A DNA stretch of 8,114 bases, taken from Rickettsia typhi. GTDB taxonomy: Bacteria; Pseudomonadota; Alphaproteobacteria; Rickettsiales; UBA1997. Positions 1-4,986 of this stretch are shown one piece after another. Below the pieces are notes generated by a model. It was given only the letters and a program-made list of their open reading frames with translations, was not told the DNA's origin and searched no databases. Each line of letters opens with the position of its first letter. Within the stretch, counting starts at the first letter, position 1. The translations under genes were made by a program, and so were the position numbers. The DNA is taken from contig CAMDRL010000056.1 in assembly GCA_945906835.1 (NCBI GenBank), positions 1 through 8,114 on the forward strand. The letters run 5' to 3'.

Positions 1-132
1 AAATTTTAAATTTTCTAACTTTTATAATTTTAATAAACATAAGTCGGTATTGCAGATGTAGACTGGCGCTGGATGTTTTTAAAATCAAAAAAATAACGCC
101 TAAAAAAATGAATTTTCTACATGTGTACAAAA

Positions 133-588
133 TTAATTATTATGCTTCAAGCCTGTTGAACCAAAGCCACCAATTCCCCTAACGGTTTCATCTAAATCTT
201 CAACCTGCACAAGTTCCCCTTGAATACAAGCTGCAACCACCATTTGCGCAATTCTCATGCCTCTGGTAATTACAAAATCAACTTGTGAATGGTTAATTAA
301 AATCACACAAACTTCACCGCGATAATCTGAATCAATGGTTCCCGGAGTGTTCAAAACTGTAATACCATTTTTTAAAGCAAGCCCAGATCTTGGACGAACT
401 TGCGCTTCAAAACCATTTTCCAAAGCAATTGAAATTCCAGTTTTTACTAATTTTATTTCGCTTGGTTTAATTGTGATATTTTCATCAATTGCAGCCAATA
501 AGTCCATACCAGCGCTGCCTTTGGTTTCATATTTTGGCAAAGGCAAATCAAATCCGTTAGGAAGTTTTTTTATTTTTAGTATTGTCAT
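133..588 (-). CDS. dut: dUTP diphosphatase (dUTPase)
   Basis: Hydrolyses dUTP to dUMP and pyrophosphate in the cytoplasm, keeping uracil out of DNA and supplying dUMP for thymidylate synthesis. All five motifs of the homotrimeric dUTPase family are visible in the 151-residue product: AGMDLLA (26-32), RPRSGLA (65-71), [11 protein letters not shown] (83-93, with the catalytic Asp86 and the uracil-stacking Tyr89), RGMRIAQMV (109-117) and the glycine-rich C-terminal [10 protein letters not shown] (137-146) that closes over the substrate. The length fits the family. The frame is open to an earlier ATG at 627, which would add 13 residues, but that ATG and its upstream AAGG lie inside a palindromic repeat, while [10 protein letters not shown] is a typical dUTPase N-terminus, so the ATG at 588 is preferred. 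The gene is divergent from petA. Identity is secure; only the start is open. Confidence 0.97.
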   Translation of the reverse strand: MTILKIKKLPNGFDLPLPKYETKGSAGMDLLAAIDENITIKPSEIKLVKTGISIALENGFEAQVRPRSGLALKNGITVLNTPGTIDSDYRGEVCVILINHSQVDFVITRGMRIAQMVVAACIQGELVQVEDLDETVRGIGGFGSTGLKHNN

Positions 589-622
589 TTTATTCTTTAA
601 TTTGATTTTTTTAAACAAACTC

Positions 623-725
623 GTCATCCTTGAACCGCTTGCGGTTCAAGGATATAATGAGATTTTACTTAGAAAGCTAGAACCTCATGAGATCCACGAT
701 TTTATTTGGTAAAATCAAGGATGAT
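623..725. repeat. palindromic intergenic element, GTCAT...AGGATGAT type (longest copy)
   Basis: The element starts GTCATCCTTGA (623-633) and ends TCAAGGATGAT (715-725), so its ends are inverted repeats. Inside the left end lies a perfect hairpin with 13-bp arms ATCCTTGAACCGC (626-638) and GCGGTTCAAGGAT (641-653) around a 2-base loop. A second symmetric pair is GATTTTAC (661-668) with GTAAAATC (709-716). The right half has the GAGATCC (689-695) to AAGGATGAT (717-725) layout also seen at 3225-3259, 4145-4171 and 4772-4798. It lies between divergent dut and petA, so it is not simply a terminator of either gene. No transposase is present; a small non-autonomous repeat or MITE-like element is the likeliest reading. 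Confidence 0.75.
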
Positions 726-742
726 AATTTAGAGGGCTATTA

Positions 743-771
743 TTGAGACTGAAAAACTTTATGTTGATAAA
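743..771 (+). promoter_or_regulatory. candidate sigma-70 type promoter for petA
   Basis: TTGAGA (743-748) and GATAAA (766-771) are separated by 17 bases, about 70 bases upstream of the petA start and outside the palindromic element. Each hexamer matches the consensus at four or five positions, which in AT-rich DNA can arise by chance. It is the best-looking promoter I find between the divergent dut and petA genes, but it is weak evidence. The same bases also read as a short peptide-like frame (733-789). Confidence 0.25.
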
Positions 772-841
772 TATGCAAAAGACGACTAAAAAAGCGACCT
801 CTTTTTTTTAAAAATTCTAACATTCATAAAAACCTCTAGAA

Positions 842-1405
842 ATGGCACAACAAGAACAACCTAATTTATCGCCAGAAGAAAAAACTAAAGAAACGGTTAA
901 AGACGAAAATCGTAGAAAATTACTTACTGGCACCGCATATACAGCTGCTGGAATTGGTCTTGCTTGTGCAATTTTGCCTTTTGTTGATAGCATGAATCCT
1001 TCAAAAGATGTCGCGGCACTTGCTTCAGTTGAAATTGATATTTCCAACATCAAAGCTGGTGAACAAAAAAAGGCAATGTGGCGTGGTAAGCCAGTTTCAG
1101 TTAGAAGACGCAGCCAAGAAGAAATTGACGAAGCAAATAAAGTTGAATTATCTGAACTGCGTGATCCGCAAAAAGATTCTGAAAGAGTAAAAGCTGGCAA
1201 AGAAGAATGGCTTGTTACAATTGAAATTTGTACACATTTAGGCTGTATTCCAATTGCCAAAGAAGGTGAATATAAAGGCTGGTTTTGCCCTTGCCACGGT
1301 TCACAATATGACACTTCAGCAAGAATTAGAAAAGGTCCTGCTCCAAAAAATTTAGAAATTCCACCTTACGAATTTGTTAGTGATACATTAATAAAAATTG
1401 GTTAA
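842..1405 (+). CDS. petA: ubiquinol-cytochrome c reductase iron-sulfur (Rieske) subunit
   Basis: The Rieske protein of the cytochrome bc1 complex takes the first electron from ubiquinol and passes it to cytochrome c1 on the periplasmic side. The 187-residue product has a hydrophilic N-terminus, a twin-arginine motif RRKLLT (24-29), then one membrane segment (about 33-48), as expected for a Tat-exported anchor that is not cleaved. The [2Fe-2S] site is complete: box 1 CTHLGC (130-135) and box 2 CPCHGS (149-154), giving ligands Cys130, His132, Cys149, His152 and disulfide Cys135-Cys151. Ser154 and Tyr156, which raise the cluster potential in bc1 enzymes, are both present. The GPAPKNL loop (165-171) is conserved. 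The usual Gly before R-I-R is Ala here (SARIRKGPAP). petB follows after 139 bases filled by a palindrome. No Shine-Dalgarno sequence precedes the ATG. Confidence 0.98.
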   Translation: MAQQEQPNLSPEEKTKETVKDENRRKLLTGTAYTAAGIGLACAILPFVDSMNPSKDVAALASVEIDISNIKAGEQKKAMWRGKPVSVRRRSQEEIDEANKVELSELRDPQKDSERVKAGKEEWLVTIEICTHLGCIPIAKEGEYKGWFCPCHGSQYDTSARIRKGPAPKNLEIPPYEFVSDTLIKIG

Positions 1406-1444
1406 TTTTACAAAAGTCAGATAATTTTGTAATAGCTGCTCCAC

Positions 1445-1519
1445 TTTGTCATTACTGCGTAGGCGGGAATCCAGATGGCGCAACAAGAATTAATTCCCGC
1501 CACCGCGGGCAGTGACAAA
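1445..1519. repeat. palindromic intergenic element with GGCGGGAAT arms
   Basis: The outer ends TTTGTCATTACTGCG (1445-1459) and GCAGTGACAAA (1509-1519) are inverted repeats, and an inner pair GGCGGGAAT (1462-1470) and ATTCCCGCC (1493-1501) is perfect. The element is far more GC-rich than the surrounding DNA. Elements with GGCGGGAATCCAG arms and GTCAT ends are, from general knowledge, common in spacers of many proteobacteria. It fills the petA-petB spacer. There is no T-run after it, so it is not a classical intrinsic terminator; folding in the transcript could stabilise or attenuate the message, which is inference. Confidence 0.75.
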
Positions 1520-1544
1520 AATGAGAAAAAATAAAAAATAAAAT

Positions 1545-2786
1545 ATGAGCAATCACATTCAAAACGATCTTGAAAAAAGCATCACTGAAAAATCAAAAGT
1601 GGCAAAATGGGTTAATGACCGTTTACCAATTATTGGCACTCTTGAAAATACTTTTTTAAAACACCCTTATCCAAAAAATCTCAGCTATTGGTGGAATTTT
1701 GGATCAATTGCTGGTATTGCCTTGGTAATACAAATTCTAAGCGGATTATTTTTAGCGATGCACTATGTACCAAACACCGCAATGGCATTTAATTCAGTTG
1801 AGCATATCATGCGTGATGTGCGTTATGGCTGGTTAATTCGTTATATTCATGCTGTTGGCGCTTCAATGTTTTTCGTTGCTCTTTATGCTCACATTACTCG
1901 CGGTCTTTATTATGGCTCTTACAAATCACCTCGTGAAATTTTATGGTGGGTGGGAATTATTATTTTCTTGCTTACCATGGCAACCGCTTTTATGGGCTAT
2001 GTTTTACCTTGGGGACAAATGAGTTTCTGGGGCGCAACCGTTATTACCAATTTATTTTCAGCAATTCCCGTTGTTGGAGAAGGTATCGTTAGTTGGTTAT
2101 GGGGCGGTTATTCTGTTGATAACCCAACTTTAAATCGCTTCTTTGTAATTCATTTTTTATTACCATTCTTGATTGTGGGCGTTGTTTTACTTCACTTAGT
2201 TTCTTTACACACTGTAGGTTCAAACAACCCAACTGGCGTTGAAATCAAAACCAAAAAAGACATAATTCCTTTCCACCCATATTTCACTATTAAAGATATG
2301 GTTGGGTTTGTAGCATTCTTTTTAGTTTTTGGATATTTCCTATTCTTTTATCCAAACTCTTTAGGCCATCCCGACAATTACATTCCAGCCAATCCAATGG
2401 TAACTCCAGCTCATATTGTACCTGAATGGTATTTCTTACCATTTTACGCAATTTTGCGCGCAGTTCCTGATAAACTTGGCGGCGTATTGATGATGTTTGG
2501 CGCAATTGCTTTATTATTCGCTTTACCTTTTCTTGATAAAAGCACCGTAAAATCTGGCGCTTATCGCCCTATTTTCAAAAAAGTTTTTTGTCTTTTTGTA
2601 ATTAACTTTGTTTTTTTAGGCTGGCTTGGGAAATCTCCTGCAGATGGCTGGTATGTTTGGGCTTCTCGCTTTGCAACTTTATTTTATTACGGTTATTTCT
2701 TAGTAATTTTACCATTGTTGCCTAAGTTCGAAAAAACTTTGGAATTGCCTGAATCTATTGATGCGGATTATAGAGCAAAACATTAA
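1545..2786 (+). CDS. petB: ubiquinol-cytochrome c reductase cytochrome b subunit
   Basis: Cytochrome b is the membrane core of the bc1 complex and carries the two hemes that split electrons between the quinol oxidation (Qo) and quinone reduction (Qi) sites. The 413-residue product has the usual set of about eight membrane helices. The four heme ligands stand in two pairs with the correct 14-residue spacing: His102 and His116 in helix B (IHAVGAS to ALYAHITRG), and His203 and His217 in helix D (VIHFLLPF to LLHLVSLH). The Qo-site motif is intact as PEWY (293-296) in [38 protein letters not shown] (151-169) is the conserved loop around the Qo pocket. This is a fused full-length protein of the mitochondrial and proteobacterial type, not the split b6/subunit IV form. 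An A-rich leader without Shine-Dalgarno precedes the ATG. Confidence 0.98.
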   Translation: MSNHIQNDLEKSITEKSKVAKWVNDRLPIIGTLENTFLKHPYPKNLSYWWNFGSIAGIALVIQILSGLFLAMHYVPNTAMAFNSVEHIMRDVRYGWLIRYIHAVGASMFFVALYAHITRGLYYGSYKSPREILWWVGIIIFLLTMATAFMGYVLPWGQMSFWGATVITNLFSAIPVVGEGIVSWLWGGYSVDNPTLNRFFVIHFLLPFLIVGVVLLHLVSLHTVGSNNPTGVEIKTKKDIIPFHPYFTIKDMVGFVAFFLVFGYFLFFYPNSLGHPDNYIPANPMVTPAHIVPEWYFLPFYAILRAVPDKLGGVLMMFGAIALLFALPFLDKSTVKSGAYRPIFKKVFCLFVINFVFLGWLGKSPADGWYVWASRFATLFYYGYFLVILPLLPKFEKTLELPESIDADYRAKH

Positions 2787-2799
2787 AAAGTAGAAGTGT

Positions 2800-2850
2800 T
2801 TTGTCCCCCTCCTTAATAATGAGGGGTTAGGGGCGGTAGACCGACACAAA
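2800..2850. repeat. C/G-run palindromic element between petB and the alkyltransferase gene
   Basis: CCCCTC (2806-2811) and GAGGGG (2821-2826) can pair around a 9-base AT loop, and a further GGGG run follows at 2829-2833. The flanks TTTGTC (2800-2805) and GACACAAA (2843-2850) are roughly inverted, echoing the TTTGTC...GACAAA ends of the element at 1445-1519. Such C/G runs stand out sharply in this AT-rich DNA. It could form a hairpin in the petB transcript, but there is no following T-run. It is too far upstream for its GAGG to act as a ribosome binding site of the next gene. Confidence 0.6.
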
Positions 2851-2867
2851 CTCAATATTAAAAAGCC

Positions 2868-3164
2868 ATGACAACAGCTCAAAAAGTTTACGATTTACTA
2901 AAAGAAATTCCTAAAGGAAAAGTCACGACTTACAAAGCAATTGCTGAAAAAATTGGCACTAAAGGTTATCGAGCTATTGGACAAATTGTTGGCGCCAACC
3001 CTAACGCAACACAAGTTCCTTGCCACAGAGTTGTAAGAACTGATGCTGGACTTGGTGGATACGCTTTTGGAATTGATAAAAAAATCGCTATTTTAGCTAA
3101 AGAAGGTGTAAAAATTATTGATGGAAAAGTTGCTGATTTTACAAAAAAGTTTTACAAATTTTAA
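2868..3164 (+). CDS. ogt: short methylated-DNA--[protein]-cysteine S-methyltransferase-type protein
   Basis: Proteins of this family remove alkyl groups from O6 of guanine by suicidal transfer to an active-site cysteine. At 98 residues this is just the C-terminal DNA-binding and catalytic domain; the N-terminal domain of full-length Ogt/Ada enzymes is missing. The catalytic set is visible: Tyr22 (TTYKAIA), Arg35 (GYRAIGQ, the residue that flips the base), Asn44 (ANPN), the PCHRV motif with nucleophile Cys52 and His53, and Glu79 (AKEGV). Because the cysteine is kept, it is not the alkyltransferase-like (ATL) type, in which this residue is Trp or Ala. A one-domain enzyme may be active, or it may act mainly as a damage binder; sequence alone cannot decide. 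It stands between petB and petC, an unrelated insertion in the bc1 block, with spacers of 81 and 118 bases. The symbol is by family only. Confidence 0.88.
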   Translation: MTTAQKVYDLLKEIPKGKVTTYKAIAEKIGTKGYRAIGQIVGANPNATQVPCHRVVRTDAGLGGYAFGIDKKIAILAKEGVKIIDGKVADFTKKFYKF

Positions 3165-3173
3165 TATATAATT

Positions 3174-3259
3174 GTTATCCTTGAGATGAAAAGCATGTTG
3201 AGGATCTATTGCGCTAAAACAATAGAGATCCTCGAAGTCCATTCGAATCCAAGGATGAC
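3174..3259. repeat. palindromic intergenic element, GTTAT...AGGATGAC type
   Basis: It begins GTTATCCTTGA (3174-3184) and ends CCAAGGATGAC (3249-3259), with ATCCTTG and CAAGGAT as perfect terminal inverted repeats. The core pairs GAGGATC plus TATTG (3200-3211) with CAATA plus GATCCTC (3220-3233), two extra bases lying in the right arm. A short palindrome ATTCGAAT lies at 3241-3248. It shares both ends and the internal GAGATCC (3225-3231) with the elements at 623-725 and 4105-4171. It ends 23 bases before petC, so it must lie in the petC leader if transcription comes from upstream. Confidence 0.75.
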
Positions 3260-3282
3260 GAATATAAAATTCAAAAATAAAA

Positions 3283-4074
3283 ATGAAAAAAGTTTTTTTA
3301 ACTATATTTTTAACTCTAAATTTTTCTTTAGCTGTTTCAGCTTTAGCAAATAGCGAAAATGGTTCAAAGCCTCTTGATACCAAAGCTCTCCACCCAAAAG
3401 AAATGAAATGGAATTTTGACGGATTTTTTGGATCAATTGATAAACAGTCCACTCAAAGAGGTTATCAAGTTTACAAAGAAATTTGTTCAAGCTGCCACAC
3501 TTTGAATTTAGTGGCTTATCGCAGTTTAACTGATATTGGCTTTTCTGAAGATGAAGTTAAACAAATTGCTGCTGAATATAATGTTACAGATGGTCCAAAT
3601 GATGATGGCGAAATGTTTGAACGCCCTGCTTTACCATCAGATAAAATTGTTGGTCCTTATTTAAATGAAAAAGCAGCTCGCAGCGCAAATGGTGGCGCAT
3701 ATCCACCAGATTTCTCACTAATTGCTAAAGCTCGTCATGCTGGACCAAGTTATATTTACTCTTTATTAAATGGCTATCAAGAGGCACCAGAAGACTTCCC
3801 ATCAGTTGAAGGAAAATATTATAACCCTTATTTTGAAGGCAGACAAATTGCCATGCCAGCTCCAATTACCGAAGATGGACAAGTTGAATATAAGGATGGC
3901 ACCTTTGCTAGCAAGGAACAAATGACTATTGATGTGGTTAATTTTTTACAATGGGCGGCAGAACCAGAAACCGAAGCTCGTAAAAAAATGGGCGTTCGTA
4001 CTATGATTTTCTTACTCATTCTTTTAGCTATTTTGATTGCTGCTAAAAAAGCGGTGTGGAAAACTATTAAATAA
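3283..4074 (+). CDS. petC: ubiquinol-cytochrome c reductase cytochrome c1 subunit
   Basis: Cytochrome c1 accepts electrons from the Rieske protein and hands them to soluble or membrane cytochrome c. The 263-residue product has a signal peptide (1-22, likely cleaved after SALA), a covalent heme site CSSCH (68-72, His72 as proximal ligand), and the distal ligand Met191 in the conserved IAMPAP segment. The cytochrome c1 blocks GPYLNEKAARSANGGAYPPD (124-143) and NPYF (181-184) confirm the family rather than another c-type cytochrome. A single C-terminal membrane anchor (about 239-255) is followed by basic residues, holding the domain on the periplasmic face. It completes the bc1 set with petA and petB, although it is separated from petB by 496 bases that include an alkyltransferase gene. 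The ATG follows an A-rich leader with no Shine-Dalgarno sequence. Confidence 0.98.
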   Translation: MKKVFLTIFLTLNFSLAVSALANSENGSKPLDTKALHPKEMKWNFDGFFGSIDKQSTQRGYQVYKEICSSCHTLNLVAYRSLTDIGFSEDEVKQIAAEYNVTDGPNDDGEMFERPALPSDKIVGPYLNEKAARSANGGAYPPDFSLIAKARHAGPSYIYSLLNGYQEAPEDFPSVEGKYYNPYFEGRQIAMPAPITEDGQVEYKDGTFASKEQMTIDVVNFLQWAAEPETEARKKMGVRTMIFLLILLAILIAAKKAVWKTIK

Positions 4075-4103
4075 TACCTATTGTCGTCACTGAACAAAAA
4101 AAG

Positions 4104-4172
4104 TGTCATGTTTGAGCGAAGCGAAGAATCTCATGATGTTGGAAGAGATCCTTCACTTCGTTCAGGATGACA
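4104..4172. repeat. long imperfect inverted repeat, GTCAT...AGGATGAC type
   Basis: Left arm 4104-4132 (TGTCATGTTTGAGCGAAGCG and on) and right arm 4145-4172 (ending TTCGTTCAGGATGACA) are inverted copies over about 28 bases with a few mismatches, several of which would be G-U pairs in RNA. The loop is 12 bases. The ends GTCAT/ATGAC and the right-half layout GAGATCC...AGGATGAC match the elements at 623-725 and 3174-3259. The arms carry GAGCGAAGCGAAG-like sequence, a type found, from general knowledge, in repeats of many bacterial genomes. It fills the petC-nuoE spacer and ends 36 bases before nuoE. Confidence 0.8.
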
Positions 4173-4207
4173 AATAACTATTTAGGAAATAAATAATTTA
4201 CAAAAAA

Positions 4208-4750
4208 ATGACATTCCAATTCAACACAGAAAACCAAAAAAAAGTTCAAGAAATCTTGGATAAATATCCAGAAGATAGAAAAAAATCTGCTGTAATGCCT
4301 CTTCTTGATTTGGCACAAAGACAAAATAATAATTGGATTTCTCGCGAAGCCATTGAATGCATTTCTAAAATCATTGATTTGCCAGAAATTCGTGTTTATG
4401 AGGTTGCCACTTTTTACACCATGTACAACTTGAAACCAGTTGGAAAATATTTATTACAATTCTGCAAAACCACACCTTGCATGCTGCGTGGCATTGATAA
4501 AATTATCAAAGATTGTGAAGAAAAATTAGGAATTGAAATGGATGAAACCACGCTTGATGGAGTTTTTACTTTAAAAGCTGTTGAATGTTTGGGCGCTTGC
4601 GTTAATGCCCCTGTAGTTCAAATTAATGATGATTTTGCTGAAGATTTAAATAGCGAAAATTTCTTAACAATTCTTGATGATTTAAAATCTGGCAAAGAAT
4701 TTAAAGTTGGCTCTCAAGTTGGCAGACAATGTTCTGCTCCACAAAATTAG
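4208..4750 (+). CDS. nuoE: NADH-quinone oxidoreductase subunit E (24 kDa type)
   Basis: NuoE is a peripheral subunit of the NADH-oxidising module of complex I and carries the [2Fe-2S] cluster N1a next to the FMN subunit NuoF. The 180-residue product has an N-terminal helical part (about 8-75, with VYEVATFYTMYNLKPVGKY at its end) and a thioredoxin-like domain. The cluster ligands are present with the family spacing: Cys86 and Cys91 (QFCKTTPCMLRG) and Cys127 and Cys131 (VECLGACVNAPV). The C-terminal GRQCSAP (172-178) is a typical alphaproteobacterial and mitochondrial ending. nuoF, the usual next gene in many nuo operons, is not downstream; a 236-base repeat-filled spacer and an autotransporter follow. 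nuoD is not upstream either. An A-rich leader precedes the ATG. Confidence 0.97.
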   Translation: MTFQFNTENQKKVQEILDKYPEDRKKSAVMPLLDLAQRQNNNWISREAIECISKIIDLPEIRVYEVATFYTMYNLKPVGKYLLQFCKTTPCMLRGIDKIIKDCEEKLGIEMDETTLDGVFTLKAVECLGACVNAPVVQINDDFAEDLNSENFLTILDDLKSGKEFKVGSQVGRQCSAPQN

Positions 4751-4759
4751 AGACCAATT

Positions 4760-4798
4760 GTTATTCAGCTAAAGATCCTAAAATAAATTCAGGATGAC
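4760..4798. repeat. shortest copy of the GTYAT...AGGATGAC palindromic family
   Basis: GTTATTCAG (4760-4768) and TTCAGGATGAC (4788-4798) flank AAGATCC (4772-4778). The right half matches the pattern AGATCC, 12-25 bases, AGGATGAC in the spacers before petA, petC and nuoE. The internal hairpin of the longer copies is missing, so this looks like a deleted or minimal form. It begins 10 bases after the nuoE stop codon. Confidence 0.55.
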
Positions 4799-4817
4799 GG
4801 AGATGGAAACCTAAGCA

Positions 4818-4899
4818 GGACGGGGTTTGTAACCCCATCCTTTCGTTCATTTCTATTTAAACTAGTCTGAACCTGTGGACGGAGTTACAAAACCCGTCC
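4818..4899. repeat. pair of inverted 23-bp hairpin repeats upstream of the autotransporter
   Basis: The first copy (4818-4840) is itself a hairpin: GGACGGGGTT and AACCCCATCC pair around TGT with one mismatch. The second copy (4877-4899) starts GGACGGAGTT and ends CCCGTCC; read on the minus strand it matches the first at 20 of 23 positions. The two copies thus form a larger inverted repeat with a 36-base centre. The first hairpin is followed by TTTCGTTCATTTCTATTT, so it could act as a weak intrinsic terminator after nuoE; that role is inference. The GC-rich arms contrast with the neighbourhood. Confidence 0.75.
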
Positions 4900-4940
4900 A
4901 GCTCAGGGCTCCACAATGACAGAGAAATGTTAAAGTTTTA

Positions 4941-4985
4941 ATGAATACCAAAATAAAAATTATTACCACTAATTTAGATCGCTGA
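4941..4985 (+). CDS. possible 14-codon leader ORF before the autotransporter
   Basis: An ATG at 4941 opens a frame of 14 codons, MNTKIKIITTNLDR, ending in TGA at 4983-4985, one base before the autotransporter ATG at 4987. The sequence is basic and starts like many real N-termini in AT-rich genomes. The near-contact of stop and start would allow translational coupling or re-initiation. Short frames like this are frequent by chance in AT-rich DNA and there is no clear ribosome binding site, so it is a candidate only. Confidence 0.25.
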   Translation: MNTKIKIITTNLDR

Positions 4986-4986
4986 T

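Noticed and set aside
1..40. Minus-strand frame starting MFIKIIKVRKFKI and running off the left edge, downstream of dut.
   Set aside because: Only 13 codons are visible, all of AT-rich low-information sequence, with no ribosome binding site. A plus-strand frame over 3-182 is equally open. Neither can be supported.
335..712. Plus-strand open frame of 125 codons across dut and the palindrome.
   Set aside because: It is antisense to the conserved dUTPase motifs and ends within the repeat; no recognisable protein features.
817..1314. Minus-strand open frame of 165 codons opposite petA.
   Set aside because: It is the mirror of the petA coding sequence, including the Rieske motifs, and has no family features of its own.
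2868..3164. Calling the short gene an alkyltransferase-like (ATL) protein.
   Set aside because: ATL proteins have Trp or Ala in place of the active cysteine; here PCHRV keeps Cys52.
4818..4850. Strong intrinsic terminator for nuoE.
   Set aside because: The hairpin is good but the following TTTCGTTCATTTC is not a continuous T-run, and the unit recurs inverted at 4877-4899, so a repeat is the safer call.
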